Assembly: GCF_004378255.1 (NCBI RefSeq)
Contig: NZ_SNQG01000001.1
Coordinates: 62,001 to 126,000 of the forward strand
Direction of reading: 5' to 3'
Source of the DNA: Mucilaginibacter phyllosphaerae
GTDB lineage: Bacteria; Bacteroidota; Bacteroidia; Sphingobacteriales; Sphingobacteriaceae
DNA length: 64,000 nt
Positions 33,480-42,965 of the stretch are shown here, piece by piece. A program made the position numbers and the translations under genes. Under the pieces are notes generated by a model. The model was not told the DNA's origin. It saw nothing but the letters and a program-made list of their open reading frames with translations, and made no database searches. Position 1 is the stretch's first letter, and every line of letters starts with the position of its first letter.

Positions 33480-34502
33480 ATGTATGATCGTCGCAAATTC
33501 CTTAAGCTAACGGCTGTAACCGCTTCTTTAGCAACATTATCAAAATATGCTGCTGCAAAAGCCACAGTTGTGCCAGTTGCTACCGCTGGTTTGCCCATTA
33601 TCATATCTACCTGGGATTTTGGTGTGGCTGCTAACCAGGAAGCCTGGAAGATCCTTTCGAAAGGCGGCCGTGCATTAGATGCCATTGAGGCCGGTGCGCG
33701 CATACCAGAAGCAGACATGAAAAACCATACCGTTGGCCGTGCCGGCTACCCGGACAGGGATGGCCGTGTAACGCTGGATGCCTGTATTATGGATGAGTTT
33801 GGCAACTGCGGCTCGGTAGCTGCAATGGAGGATATTGCACACCCTATTTCGGTAGCGAGGCTGGTAATGGAAAAAACTCCGCACGTAATGCTGGTTGGTG
33901 ATGGTGCTACACAATTTGCCGTTGAACAAGGCCTAAAAAGAGAAAAATTATTAACGCCCGAATCATACGCCGCCTGGAAAAAATGGCTTAAAACAGCCAA
34001 ATATTCGCCGGTATTGAATATTGAGAACCAACAGCACCGCCCCGGCAGCAAATATAACCATGATACCATCGGCATGCTGGCCATTGATGCTAAAGGCAAT
34101 ATTAGCGGGGGCTGCACTACCAGCGGTATGGCCTTTAAACTTCACGGCCGTGTGGGCGACAGCCCCATTATTGGTGCCGGTTTATACGTAGATAATGAAG
34201 TTGGCGGCGCTACATCAACAGGTGTTGGCGAAGAAGTGATACGCAATGTAGGCAGCTTTTTAGTAGTTGAGCTGATGCGCCAGGGCTACTCGCCCGAGGA
34301 TGCCTGTAAGGAAGCTGTTAACCGCATTATTAAAAAGAAACCAGAAACAGCTAAACAGATACAGGTTGGTTTTTTAGCCATTAATAAAAAGGGCGAATAT
34401 GGCGCTTATGCTATTCAAGAAGGTTTTAGTTTTGCCGTATGCGATGATAAAAGGCAGGACTTGCTGATACCAGGAAAAAGCTTTTACAAAGAAAAAAAAT
34501 AA
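33480..34502 (+). CDS. Isoaspartyl peptidase / N4-(beta-N-acetylglucosaminyl)asparaginase family, exported
   Basis: This is an N-terminal nucleophile (Ntn) hydrolase. The 340-residue precursor begins with a twin-arginine-like leader (YDRRKFLKLTAVTASLATL). The autocleavage site is before Thr196 in HDTIGMLAID, giving alpha and beta chains. The beta chain has GGCTTSGMAFKLHGRVGDSPI and GGATSTGVGEE, closest to glycosylasparaginases and type III asparaginases. It probably removes Asn-linked sugars or isoaspartyl peptides in the periplasm. Start choice is supported by the Tat-type leader. Confidence 0.88.
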   Translation: MYDRRKFLKLTAVTASLATLSKYAAAKATVVPVATAGLPIIISTWDFGVAANQEAWKILSKGGRALDAIEAGARIPEADMKNHTVGRAGYPDRDGRVTLDACIMDEFGNCGSVAAMEDIAHPISVARLVMEKTPHVMLVGDGATQFAVEQGLKREKLLTPESYAAWKKWLKTAKYSPVLNIENQQHRPGSKYNHDTIGMLAIDAKGNISGGCTTSGMAFKLHGRVGDSPIIGAGLYVDNEVGGATSTGVGEEVIRNVGSFLVVELMRQGYSPEDACKEAVNRIIKKKPETAKQIQVGFLAINKKGEYGAYAIQEGFSFAVCDDKRQDLLIPGKSFYKEKK

Positions 34503-34550
34503 TATTACCCGTAATAAAAGGTTTGATAACCATACGCCTTGCTTTGCTAT

Positions 34551-35312
34551 ATGAATAGTAGACCACAACCTGTTACCCTTGAAGTTTGTTCTAATTCAGT
34601 TACATCGGCTGTTGCTGCACAGGATGGCGGCGCCGTAAGGATTGAACTTTGCGAAAACCTGGCAGAGGGTGGCACCACCCCCTCATACGGCCAGATCATA
34701 TTGGCGCGTAAACACCTGCATATTAAACTTTATGTACTCATACGCCCCCGCCGCGGCGATTTTTTATATACCGACCTGGAATTTGAAGTAATGAAGGCCG
34801 ATATCCGTACCTGCATTGAAGCGGGTTGCGATGGTGTAGTGATCGGCATGCTTAAAGCTGATGGCAATATAGATGTGGAACGCTGTACCGAACTGGTACG
34901 TATGGCACGCCAATGGGGATTAGGCGTTACTTTTCACCGTGCATTTGATATGTGTGCCGACCAATACGTTGCCCTTGAAGAGATCATTAGCATGGGTTGC
35001 GAACGCATCCTTACATCAGGGGGCAAAACAACGGCAATGGAAGGCGCAACAGTAATTAATCACCTGATAGAAAAAGCTGCAGGCCGCACTAGTATTATGC
35101 CGGGCAGCGGTATCACAGAAAGCAATGTTGCCGATCTGGTACACTTTACTGGTGCTAAAGAAGTCCATTCATCCGCCCGGATCAATATTACAGGCGGCAT
35201 GCAATATAAAAACGACCATATATTGATGTCTAACAGCATTGCAGACGAATACAACCTGGATGTAACCAGCTCAGATAGAGTGAAGGCTATTATAAACGCG
35301 GCAAATTCTTGA
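34551..35312 (+). CDS. cutC: Copper homeostasis protein CutC
   Basis: The start at 34551 gives 253 residues and matches the family start (VTLEVCSNSVTSAVAAQDGGAVRIELC). A start at 34539 is also open. The CutC TIM-barrel motifs are present: ENLAEGGTTPSYG, VLIRPRRGDFLYT, GVVIGML, VTFHRAFDM, RILTSGG and IMPGSGI. CutC proteins are linked to copper homeostasis, but their catalytic role is debated. The gene lies 48 bases after the Ntn hydrolase gene on the same strand and may be cotranscribed. Confidence 0.92.
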   Translation: MNSRPQPVTLEVCSNSVTSAVAAQDGGAVRIELCENLAEGGTTPSYGQIILARKHLHIKLYVLIRPRRGDFLYTDLEFEVMKADIRTCIEAGCDGVVIGMLKADGNIDVERCTELVRMARQWGLGVTFHRAFDMCADQYVALEEIISMGCERILTSGGKTTAMEGATVINHLIEKAAGRTSIMPGSGITESNVADLVHFTGAKEVHSSARINITGGMQYKNDHILMSNSIADEYNLDVTSSDRVKAIINAANS

Positions 35313-35350
35313 TTAGTGGAAACTACTTGTGTTATTGAATAACTCACTTA

Positions 35351-38167
35351 TTAAAATACACTTACCGGCAGCACCAACTCTATCCTGTTATGGCCATTAC
35401 CGCCGAATAGATCATTATCTAACAAATAACTATACCGCAGGCCAAACGACACCGATGCCTGGTTAAACCATTTGGTATCAAAAAACACGGCAGCACCTGC
35501 AGACCTGAATTTACCTTTAAAAGCACTTCCATCGCTGTAAAATCTTTCGGCATTGCCATTAGTTTGATCATAAAACAAGTTGCCGCGCAGGCGAAGAATG
35601 TATAATAAGTTAGCCATTCCGGCATCCGGGTAAGCGATCGGGAAATGATAGCTTACCGCAAATCTGTTCATATCATCAAGGCTGATAGCGCTGTAACCAT
35701 AAGAAAACGGAAAATCGTTAGAATAGCCAATGGCATTATTTTGCCCCCGATGCTGGTACGCACCGCTTAATACCAGGCTGTGATTAGCGGATAAACCCGG
35801 AAAATACAAAGTGCTTACACCCAATATCTGCGTAGCATCCTGCCCCGAAACTGCGTTTTTATAGTTGATGCTGATGCTTTGTGCAAAATGCGGGTTGATG
35901 TGTTGCCTGGCCTGCTGTGTTTGATTGGTAAACCTGATGCTGCTGCTGAGATACGTATAGTGGCTGTCTTTATAAGTACTACGAAACGGATCCTGAATGG
36001 CATTGCCGCTGTAATACAAATTACTGGCTACCGTTAATCCTGTTAAATGCTTGCCTGCAGAAAAATTCAGGGGCACCTGTAAGCCTGCATGTATGGCCGT
36101 TTCATTGTAATACACATAGCCGCCATTAGCTATCCCCCGCCTGTCTAAAGTATAATCAGCGCCTGCAAGCAAGTATGGATATAAACCGCCATAAGCCGCT
36201 TCATAACCTATTTGTTTGTAGCCTTCATCCCGGTTATAATTGAAGGTAAGCTGGGACTGGAAGGTATTTAAAACATTGTTCCCAACAAGTTGCAAGGCAT
36301 AATTAGGATCATCCAGCAACGGGAAGATACTGTGAAAATTAAACAGCCCGTGCAACTTACTATATTTTGTTACCGGCAAGCTATCGGGTTTTACAGCTGC
36401 CAGAATATTACTGGCGGTATCTTTATTTAAAACGCTGATACCCACATCGGGTAACGGTTTAAATGCCTGCTCATCAGCTACTGGTATAAATTTTATATCT
36501 GTAAGGTTAGCCTCATTTACCTGGTAACCAAAAGCGGTAAAGCCGGCCCATGCCAGTTTTTTAACACCTGTAGCAGGCTGGTAATAGCCGATAGAAGCAT
36601 TTGGGGTTGCAGCATTAACCCGGTATAATTTATTTGAGCTGATAACCAAGGCAAACAATTTATCCTCAAGTCCTGATGTTTTTGTAAAGTAAACGGTATC
36701 TCCCTGCACTTGCGGAAAGGCTATCGGCTCGAAACTAAACGGCAGCAGGTATTTATTAGACCCCGATTTGATATCGATCAATGCCAGCGACATCTCGCCC
36801 TTGAAATTCCGGACGGCAGAAATTAGTTTATCATCACCATAAAACTTAGGGTAAGTATAAAACAGACCGGCATTATTTGGCAAAGCGCTTAACAGTTTGC
36901 CATTTTCATTCAGCAAATGCAACTCGCTTTTACCGGTTGTGGCAACCTGCACGGTTACTATAATTTTGCCATCGGCACTAAAAGCAGGCGAAAAATATCT
37001 TGTTTTACGGGTGATACGCCGTTCTTTACCGGTATTAATATCCAGCACGGTCAGTTCGTTATAATTACGAAAGCCCCAGCGCAGATCCGGGCGATAGCCG
37101 GCATAGATAATTTTGCCATTTTGATAACTAAAGTAATTATCATTATTAATGCCTTGTACAGCTATCGCTTTTTCCTGATTACCTGTTTTAATAATAAATT
37201 GCGGTACATGGTTATAGGCTGATCTTAAATATATAAGCGTGCTATCATTTACATACGCAGGAAACTCCCTGTCGGCTATAAAATGTTGTTTAGTAATATT
37301 AGGGGGGTCATCACTGATATCAAAACTAAAATCGGCTTTAAAATGATTTAAGGCGGCGTTTCTAAATTCGATGAAATTTTCGCCCGTATGATTTTTAATA
37401 GCGCCCTGCAAAGGATAAAAGCCTGTATGGAAAGCAGCGGCATCATGTGTAACATCTTTCCAAAAATCGTTACCATATTTCTGGCGGCCATAAGCTACCA
37501 TCATATACCCCAGAGGGTAATGATTGGGCGTATAATCCAGATATGAGCCGTTACGCAATTTCATCCAGCTGTAATTTTTACCTGCTGCCCATAACGCCCT
37601 AAAGCCGTTAAAAAAATATGGAAGCCTTCCCCTGCCCTGTTTACTTACCAGGGTTTCGTTATAAACGGCGTCACCTTCAAAAAACCAGTCGGGTACCGAT
37701 AGCGCGTTGCCCAGGGCCTGCCCTCCTTCGCCAAACAGGATACTTAACCCTCGAGATAGTCCTACATTAAAATTATTGTATTGCTGCACATGCCTAAACT
37801 CGTGAATGGCCAGCTGTTCTGGCCAGGGCAGGCTGCCTACCTCAAAGCTGTTTTGCCCTGCCGTTAAATAAAATTCGCTGCGGAAAGGCGCCAAACCCAC
37901 ATAAGCATTAGATATAGTAGTTTGGTTTTGCAGCACAATACTAACCTTACGCTGTTTGTAACCAATTGTAGGTTGTATGGCGCGGTTCATTTGCGCTATG
38001 GTTTGTGCCACCCGCAAAGCCACCGAATCCATCCCCTGCGAAAATATAACACGCGCCTGCGGAGTATTTACCTGCTGCCATTTTATGGATGGCGGGTTAC
38101 CGCCAAACTGCTGTGCGTAAGTAAATGTGGTTGTAAAAAGTAGCAATGGCAACAGCAGGCGTTTCAT
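35351..38167 (-). CDS. Gluzincin-type metallopeptidase, beta-propeller and outer-membrane barrel fusion
   Basis: The 938-residue protein has a signal peptide (residues 1-18). A zincin-like domain follows with His122-Glu-Phe-Arg-His126 and the third ligand Glu164 in WFFEGDAVYNE, as in M1-like (gluzincin/peptidase MA) domains. Residues about 280-560 resemble TolB/WD40 propeller repeats (SPAFSADGKIIVTVQ). The last ~290 residues are strand-rich like an outer-membrane barrel (SNDFPFSYGYSAISLDDM), ending VLPVSVF with the terminal Phe. Such three-part proteins occur in Bacteroidota, but their substrates are not known to me. Confidence 0.75.
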   Translation of the reverse strand: MKRLLLPLLLFTTTFTYAQQFGGNPPSIKWQQVNTPQARVIFSQGMDSVALRVAQTIAQMNRAIQPTIGYKQRKVSIVLQNQTTISNAYVGLAPFRSEFYLTAGQNSFEVGSLPWPEQLAIHEFRHVQQYNNFNVGLSRGLSILFGEGGQALGNALSVPDWFFEGDAVYNETLVSKQGRGRLPYFFNGFRALWAAGKNYSWMKLRNGSYLDYTPNHYPLGYMMVAYGRQKYGNDFWKDVTHDAAAFHTGFYPLQGAIKNHTGENFIEFRNAALNHFKADFSFDISDDPPNITKQHFIADREFPAYVNDSTLIYLRSAYNHVPQFIIKTGNQEKAIAVQGINNDNYFSYQNGKIIYAGYRPDLRWGFRNYNELTVLDINTGKERRITRKTRYFSPAFSADGKIIVTVQVATTGKSELHLLNENGKLLSALPNNAGLFYTYPKFYGDDKLISAVRNFKGEMSLALIDIKSGSNKYLLPFSFEPIAFPQVQGDTVYFTKTSGLEDKLFALVISSNKLYRVNAATPNASIGYYQPATGVKKLAWAGFTAFGYQVNEANLTDIKFIPVADEQAFKPLPDVGISVLNKDTASNILAAVKPDSLPVTKYSKLHGLFNFHSIFPLLDDPNYALQLVGNNVLNTFQSQLTFNYNRDEGYKQIGYEAAYGGLYPYLLAGADYTLDRRGIANGGYVYYNETAIHAGLQVPLNFSAGKHLTGLTVASNLYYSGNAIQDPFRSTYKDSHYTYLSSSIRFTNQTQQARQHINPHFAQSISINYKNAVSGQDATQILGVSTLYFPGLSANHSLVLSGAYQHRGQNNAIGYSNDFPFSYGYSAISLDDMNRFAVSYHFPIAYPDAGMANLLYILRLRGNLFYDQTNGNAERFYSDGSAFKGKFRSAGAAVFFDTKWFNQASVSFGLRYSYLLDNDLFGGNGHNRIELVLPVSVF

Positions 38168-38328
38168 TGGGATGAATGTAAATAAAATTGTATGAACTCC
38201 TATTAAACGAATAAGATGAATTAACAGAATTTGAACCTATTATTCTAAAAATCCTTCAATTCCAGTAATTCCGGTTCAGACAATTGTAAATCCGAAATCC
38301 AAATGACACTCCATCCCTTAAAACTAAC

Positions 38329-38336
38329 TACATTTG
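38329..38336 (+). promoter_or_regulatory. Putative -7 box of hscA
   Basis: TACATTTG is an exact TAnnTTTG match, 19 bases before the ATG at 38356. The degenerate DEAD-box gene at 44465 has the same spacing. Confidence 0.4.
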
Positions 38337-38355
38337 CGCTTTGTGATTTATTACT

Positions 38356-40212
38356 ATGGCTAAAGTTTCTATCAACCTGGCAACGGGTTCTATACAAAAA
38401 GAAGATATTATTGTAGGGATCGATTTGGGTACAACCAATTCATTGGTTGCATTTATTAATCCTGATAAAGAACCCCGGGTTATAAACGACGCCGGCAAAG
38501 GTGTATTAGTCCCATCGGTAGTGCATTTTGGCGCTACCGGCGATATCACCGTAGGTAACGAGGCCAAAGATTATTTAATTACCGACCCGCAGAACACCGT
38601 GTTTTCGGTTAAACGTTTACTGGGCCGTTCTTATGCCGATGTCAAAAATTATCAGAACTTTTTTTCGTACAAAATTATTGATGACGACTCCGAAAACCTG
38701 GTAAAAATTAAGGTTGGTGATAAGTTTTATAACCCTATCGAGCTATCGGGCCTGATATTAAAGGAACTGAAAGACCGTGCCGAACATGCCCTTAAAACAC
38801 CGGTTACCCGTGCGGTAATAACCGTACCCGCATATTTTAACGATTCGCAGCGCCAGGCCACACGTGATGCCGGTAAACTGGCGGGCCTGGATGTTTTGCG
38901 CATTGTGAATGAGCCGACAGCTGCGAGCCTGGCTTATGGTATCGGCTTAAATCCCGAAGAAACCAAAACGATTGCGGTTTACGACCTGGGCGGTGGTACG
39001 TTTGATGTGTCTATCCTGCAGATCCAGAACGGAATATTTGAAGTGTTATCTACCAACGGCGATACCTTTTTAGGTGGTGATGATTTTGACCGCGCCATTG
39101 CTGATTACTGGATAGAGAAGAACAATATAGATAAAGATGAACTGGCCAATAACCGCGAACTGACGCAACAGCTACGCTTAAAAGCCGAAGAAGCCAAAAA
39201 GGCATTTGCCCACCAAAGTATTTTTAACGAAAAGATAGGCGATATTTGGTGCACTTTAGAACGCACCGCCTTTGAAGAACTGATATTACCAAAAGTACAA
39301 CAAACTATTACGGCCTGCCAAAATGCACTGAAAGACGCCAAACTAACCACTGCAGATATTGATGAGGTAGTAATGGTTGGCGGCAGTACCCGCACGGCAT
39401 TGGTTAAAAAGATGGTGGCTGAATTTTTTGGCCGCCCGGTGCATGATGGTATCAATCCGGATGAAGTGGTTGCTTTGGGCGCCGCCATACAGGCCGATGT
39501 ACTGGCTGGTAATCGCAGCGATATTTTATTACTGGATGTTACCCCTTTATCATTAGGTATAGAAACGATGGGCGGTTTAATGGATACTATTATCCCGCGT
39601 AACTCCAAGATCCCTACAAAAGCGGGCCGCCAATACACCACCTCTAAAGACGGACAAGTAAATATGAAAATTGCTGTTTATCAGGGCGAACGCGACCTGA
39701 TCAGCGAGAATCGCAAATTGGCCGAATTTGAATTAAAAGGCATCCCGGCTATGCCTGCGGGCTTCCCAAAGGTAGATATCAACTTCATACTAAATGCTGA
39801 CGGCATCCTGAAAATACAGGCTATTGAACTGCGCAGCGGTGTTAAACAGGAGGTTGAAGTAAAACCGGCCTACGGCATTACAGATGACTTGGTTGAACAA
39901 ATGCTGATGGATAGCATTACCCACGCAAAAGATGATGTAAGCGCCCGTATGCTGATAGAAGCTAAAACTGAGGCAGAGCAAATGATCTACACCGTTGAAC
40001 GCTTTCTGGAGAAGAACGGCCAATTGCTAAACACCAAAGAAATAACCGAAACACATATACATTTAGAAGCACTTAAAGCTGCATTAAGCACAGGCGACAA
40101 AGACCTTTTACACGCCAAAATTGACACTTTAAACGACTTTACACGCCCCTTTGCCGAACGTGTGATGGATGTGGCTATCAGCACGGCGATGAAGGGAAAA
40201 AGTATAGAGTAA
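38356..40212 (+). CDS. hscA: HscA-like Hsp70 chaperone for Fe-S cluster assembly
   Basis: The 618-residue Hsp70 has the family ATPase motifs [63 protein letters not shown] and [10 protein letters not shown]. It then has a substrate-binding beta domain ([16 protein letters not shown]) and a short helical lid. The extra N-terminus ([16 protein letters not shown]), the shortened C-terminus and the overall length fit HscA, not DnaK. It helps release Fe-S clusters from IscU. No iscU, hscB or fdx gene is adjacent. Confidence 0.85.
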   Translation: MAKVSINLATGSIQKEDIIVGIDLGTTNSLVAFINPDKEPRVINDAGKGVLVPSVVHFGATGDITVGNEAKDYLITDPQNTVFSVKRLLGRSYADVKNYQNFFSYKIIDDDSENLVKIKVGDKFYNPIELSGLILKELKDRAEHALKTPVTRAVITVPAYFNDSQRQATRDAGKLAGLDVLRIVNEPTAASLAYGIGLNPEETKTIAVYDLGGGTFDVSILQIQNGIFEVLSTNGDTFLGGDDFDRAIADYWIEKNNIDKDELANNRELTQQLRLKAEEAKKAFAHQSIFNEKIGDIWCTLERTAFEELILPKVQQTITACQNALKDAKLTTADIDEVVMVGGSTRTALVKKMVAEFFGRPVHDGINPDEVVALGAAIQADVLAGNRSDILLLDVTPLSLGIETMGGLMDTIIPRNSKIPTKAGRQYTTSKDGQVNMKIAVYQGERDLISENRKLAEFELKGIPAMPAGFPKVDINFILNADGILKIQAIELRSGVKQEVEVKPAYGITDDLVEQMLMDSITHAKDDVSARMLIEAKTEAEQMIYTVERFLEKNGQLLNTKEITETHIHLEALKAALSTGDKDLLHAKIDTLNDFTRPFAERVMDVAISTAMKGKSIE

Positions 40213-40314
40213 CTATCAATCAGGATTAAAATTACGAATCTTAAAAATGATATTGCAGATGGTATAAACTCATCATCATAAAATTCATTAATTGTACAAT
40301 CAAAAAAACAGCAT

Positions 40315-41298
40315 TTGAAAAACATTTTACGAATTGCAGCCTCGCTTGCCTTTGCAGCAGCATCAATCTCTGCCTCTGCCCAAGCCATCCAACAGGATAG
40401 CACAGTTAAACCTACATTAGATACCGCCCGTTACGACTCATTAATGATTAGTTTGGCCAATGGTGATAAAACAGGTAAATGGCCGGTTAAAAATACTCCC
40501 TATCCAAAAGCAGGGGCGATATTGCCTTTTTACAGGGTGGTAGCTTATTATGGTAATATGTATTCTAAAAACATGGGCGTGCTGGGCGAATACGAGCCAA
40601 CCCTGATGCGCAGTAAGTTAACGGCCGAGATTAAGAACTGGGAAGCGGCAGATCCGTCTACACCTGTAAAACCCGCATTACATTACATCTGTGTTACTGC
40701 CCAGGCAGATGCCGGGCGTAACGGATTGCATAGCCTGCGTATGCCTTTTAGCCAGATAGACAAGGTAATTGAAATGGCCAGGCCTATTAACGCTTTGATA
40801 TTTTTAGATATCCAGGTTGGGCATAGTACGGTAGAAACAGAACTCCCCCTGTTAGAAAAGTATTTAAAAATGCCTAATGTGCATTTTGGCATCGACCCGG
40901 AATTTTCCATGAAGGAAGGCAGTGTGCCCGGCAAGCGCATAGGCACATTTGATGCTAAAGACATTAACTATGTAAGCAACTACCTGAGCAGCCTTTGTAA
41001 AAAATATAACCTGCCACCTAAAATATTTGTGGTACATCGTTTTACTAAACGCATGGTTACCAATTACCAGGATATAAAACTGAACAGCAATGTACAGTTT
41101 GTAATGGATATGGATGGATGGGGCGGCCCCGAACTAAAAAAAGGAACCTACAAATATTTTGTAGCGGGCGAACCGGTACAATTTACCGGCTTTAAATTAT
41201 TTTACAAAAATGATATTAAGAATGCACCCAAACGGATGATGACGCCAAAAGAAGTTTTGAATTTAAAACCTGCCCCTATTTATATACAGTATCAGTAA
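40315..41298 (+). CDS. Exported protein of unknown function (TTG start)
   Basis: The start is a TTG at 40315; it is needed to complete a clear signal peptide (MKNILRIAASLAFAAASISASAQ). The 327-residue mature protein has LHYICVTAQADAG, ALIFLDIQVGHSTVETELP, VHFGIDPEFSM and FVMDMDGWGG. Conserved Asp, His and Glu in repeated strand-like segments look like a TIM-barrel or glycosyl-hydrolase-type fold, possibly a periplasmic enzyme, but no family is assigned. A strong terminator follows. It is 102 bases after hscA and may share its transcript. Confidence 0.6.
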   Translation: MKNILRIAASLAFAAASISASAQAIQQDSTVKPTLDTARYDSLMISLANGDKTGKWPVKNTPYPKAGAILPFYRVVAYYGNMYSKNMGVLGEYEPTLMRSKLTAEIKNWEAADPSTPVKPALHYICVTAQADAGRNGLHSLRMPFSQIDKVIEMARPINALIFLDIQVGHSTVETELPLLEKYLKMPNVHFGIDPEFSMKEGSVPGKRIGTFDAKDINYVSNYLSSLCKKYNLPPKIFVVHRFTKRMVTNYQDIKLNSNVQFVMDMDGWGGPELKKGTYKYFVAGEPVQFTGFKLFYKNDIKNAPKRMMTPKEVLNLKPAPIYIQYQ

Positions 41299-41340
41299 TC
41301 CGTATAAAGTAATAAACTAAAGAAAAACATACGACAACAA

Positions 41341-41367
41341 AAAAGCCCCTGATCGGGGCTTTTTTGT
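41341..41367 (+). terminator. Rho-independent terminator
   Basis: The perfect 9-bp stem AAAAGCCCC/GGGGCTTTT has a 5-base loop and runs into further T. It ends the 40315 gene and lies tail-to-tail with the coiled-coil gene at 41382. Confidence 0.85.
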
Positions 41368-41381
41368 TGTAAAGCATAAAA

Positions 41382-41672
41382 TTACAAGTTTTTTATCTCT
41401 TCCTGTTCTTTCAGGGCGGCGATATTATTTTTGTCGCTAAACTCTTCTGTCTGATTAGCAAAATCTTCCAGGATACTTGTTATCGTATCCAGGTTATCTG
41501 CAACACGCTGGTGCATGTCCGGCAGGTCTTTTTCCAGGCGTTTGTTGCCCAGGTCAATATTATCTACTTCTATTTTAGCTAATTTAGTTATAATAGCTGT
41601 TTGGCTGTTCTTCAAATCTTCTAATTCATGGACGATTTTCTCCATCAATTCAAATTTTCTTATCTTATCCAT
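41382..41672 (-). CDS. Small coiled-coil protein of unknown function
   Basis: The ATG at 41672 gives 96 residues; a farther upstream start would add a poorly placed leader. The sequence is nearly all helix: charged, with heptads (LMEKIVHELEDLKNSQTAII ... RVADNLDTITSILEDFANQTEEF). It has no signal, Cys or enzyme motif. It is divergent from the TPR gene at 41765, 92 bases away. It could act as a dimerising or adaptor protein; this is a guess from shape only. Confidence 0.6.
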   Translation of the reverse strand: MDKIRKFELMEKIVHELEDLKNSQTAIITKLAKIEVDNIDLGNKRLEKDLPDMHQRVADNLDTITSILEDFANQTEEFSDKNNIAALKEQEEIKNL

Positions 41673-41764
41673 AGGTATCTTTAATTTATATATATAACCT
41701 ATAGCCATAACAGTGCCAAAAGAATTAATTAGGATTTATCATTTATAACTAATAATTTAGTTAT

Positions 41765-42913
41765 ATGAAATCTATCGTTATACTGATAACTATTTCCATG
41801 CTATCTGCAAGCGTTTATGCACAGCAAACAGCTAAAATTGACGATGCCCTGCTATTAGATTACTACCAGAACCAGCGCTTTGCAGATGCCGCCGACTATC
41901 TGAAAAGGAACTATCCGGAACCGGTTAACAGCACCAAAGCGTTGGGGCAATTAGCATACACATCTAACATGGCGGGCCGCCTGGCCGATGCCGAAGCCTA
42001 TTATCAGCGCATTTACAGTATCGATTCTACAAACACACCTGTGCTGTACAGCCTGGGTAGTTTAAACCTGCGCAGGGGCAATAACAGTAAAGCCGAATTA
42101 TATTATAAACGCATCCTTGAGCGCGATACCACAAACTTTATGGTGTATAAACAAATGGCCACTATCAGCAATGATAAAGCTAATTTTGATGATGAGATCT
42201 ATTATCTGCAAAAGGCCAATCATATTAATCCTGCCGAACCCGACGTGGCTGCTGACCTGAGTGATATTTATGTAAGCCTGAAGCTTAACGACCAGGCAGA
42301 AAAGGTACTAAACCTGGCCATAATTGCCGACCGACAAAACATTGTTTTACTAAACAGCCTGATGAAACTGCAATACGCTCAAAAGAAATGGCCCGAAACG
42401 ATCAGTAATTGCCTTAAATTATTAGATTTTGGGGATCATTCGGGGCTGGTTTTAACCAAACTCGGTATAGCCTATTACAACACTAAAAACTACGATTGCA
42501 GCCTGTCCGCATTTATAGATATAGATGCGATGGCCCAAAATGAAACCAGCTACTACTATACAGCCCTGGCTTATAAGGCACTTAAAGACCAAAACATGGC
42601 TATTTTTTATCTGCAAAAAACCATCAAAGAAGCTATCTCCCCAAATACAGCCTCCTACTATGGCGAAATAGCAGATAGTAACGAAAAATTAAAAAGATAT
42701 CAAAAAGCGGCAACTGCTTACCAAAAGAGCCTGCAGTTTGACCAAACGCCTGTGATATATTATGCGCTGGCTACCTTATACGATACCAGCTTAAACAACA
42801 GGCGCAGCGCTGTGTTATATTATAAAAAGTACCTGGCAGTTAAACCGCCTGCAGATAAGCAGAAAAACTATATTAATTACGCAAAAAGCAGGCTAACCGT
42901 ATTAAACAAATAA
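41765..42913 (+). CDS. Exported tetratricopeptide repeat protein
   Basis: The 382-residue protein has a signal peptide (residues 1-20, SASVYAQ). It then has at least eight TPR-like helix pairs, e.g. AEAYYQRIYSIDST, AELYYKRILERDT, EIYYLQKANHINP and AATAYQKSLQFDQ. It should be a periplasmic scaffold for protein contacts. No enzyme domain is present. A TAATTTAG box at 41753-41760 ends 4 bases before the start codon. A weak hairpin follows the stop. Confidence 0.8.
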   Translation: MKSIVILITISMLSASVYAQQTAKIDDALLLDYYQNQRFADAADYLKRNYPEPVNSTKALGQLAYTSNMAGRLADAEAYYQRIYSIDSTNTPVLYSLGSLNLRRGNNSKAELYYKRILERDTTNFMVYKQMATISNDKANFDDEIYYLQKANHINPAEPDVAADLSDIYVSLKLNDQAEKVLNLAIIADRQNIVLLNSLMKLQYAQKKWPETISNCLKLLDFGDHSGLVLTKLGIAYYNTKNYDCSLSAFIDIDAMAQNETSYYYTALAYKALKDQNMAIFYLQKTIKEAISPNTASYYGEIADSNEKLKRYQKAATAYQKSLQFDQTPVIYYALATLYDTSLNNRRSAVLYYKKYLAVKPPADKQKNYINYAKSRLTVLNK

Positions 42914-42940
42914 GCCACCTTGCGGTGGCCTGCTTTAATT
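42914..42940 (+). terminator. Weak hairpin terminator after the TPR gene
   Basis: The stem GCCACC/GGTGGC with a 4-base loop is followed by a partly T-rich stretch (TGCTTTAATTTT). The hairpin starts at the end of the coding region. Confidence 0.5.
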
Positions 42941-42965
42941 TTATAATGTAGGATGTATAAACTGC

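Noticed and set aside
39105-39641. Antisense frame over hscA
   Set aside because: The sense strand carries the conserved Hsp70 sequence; no evidence for a gene.
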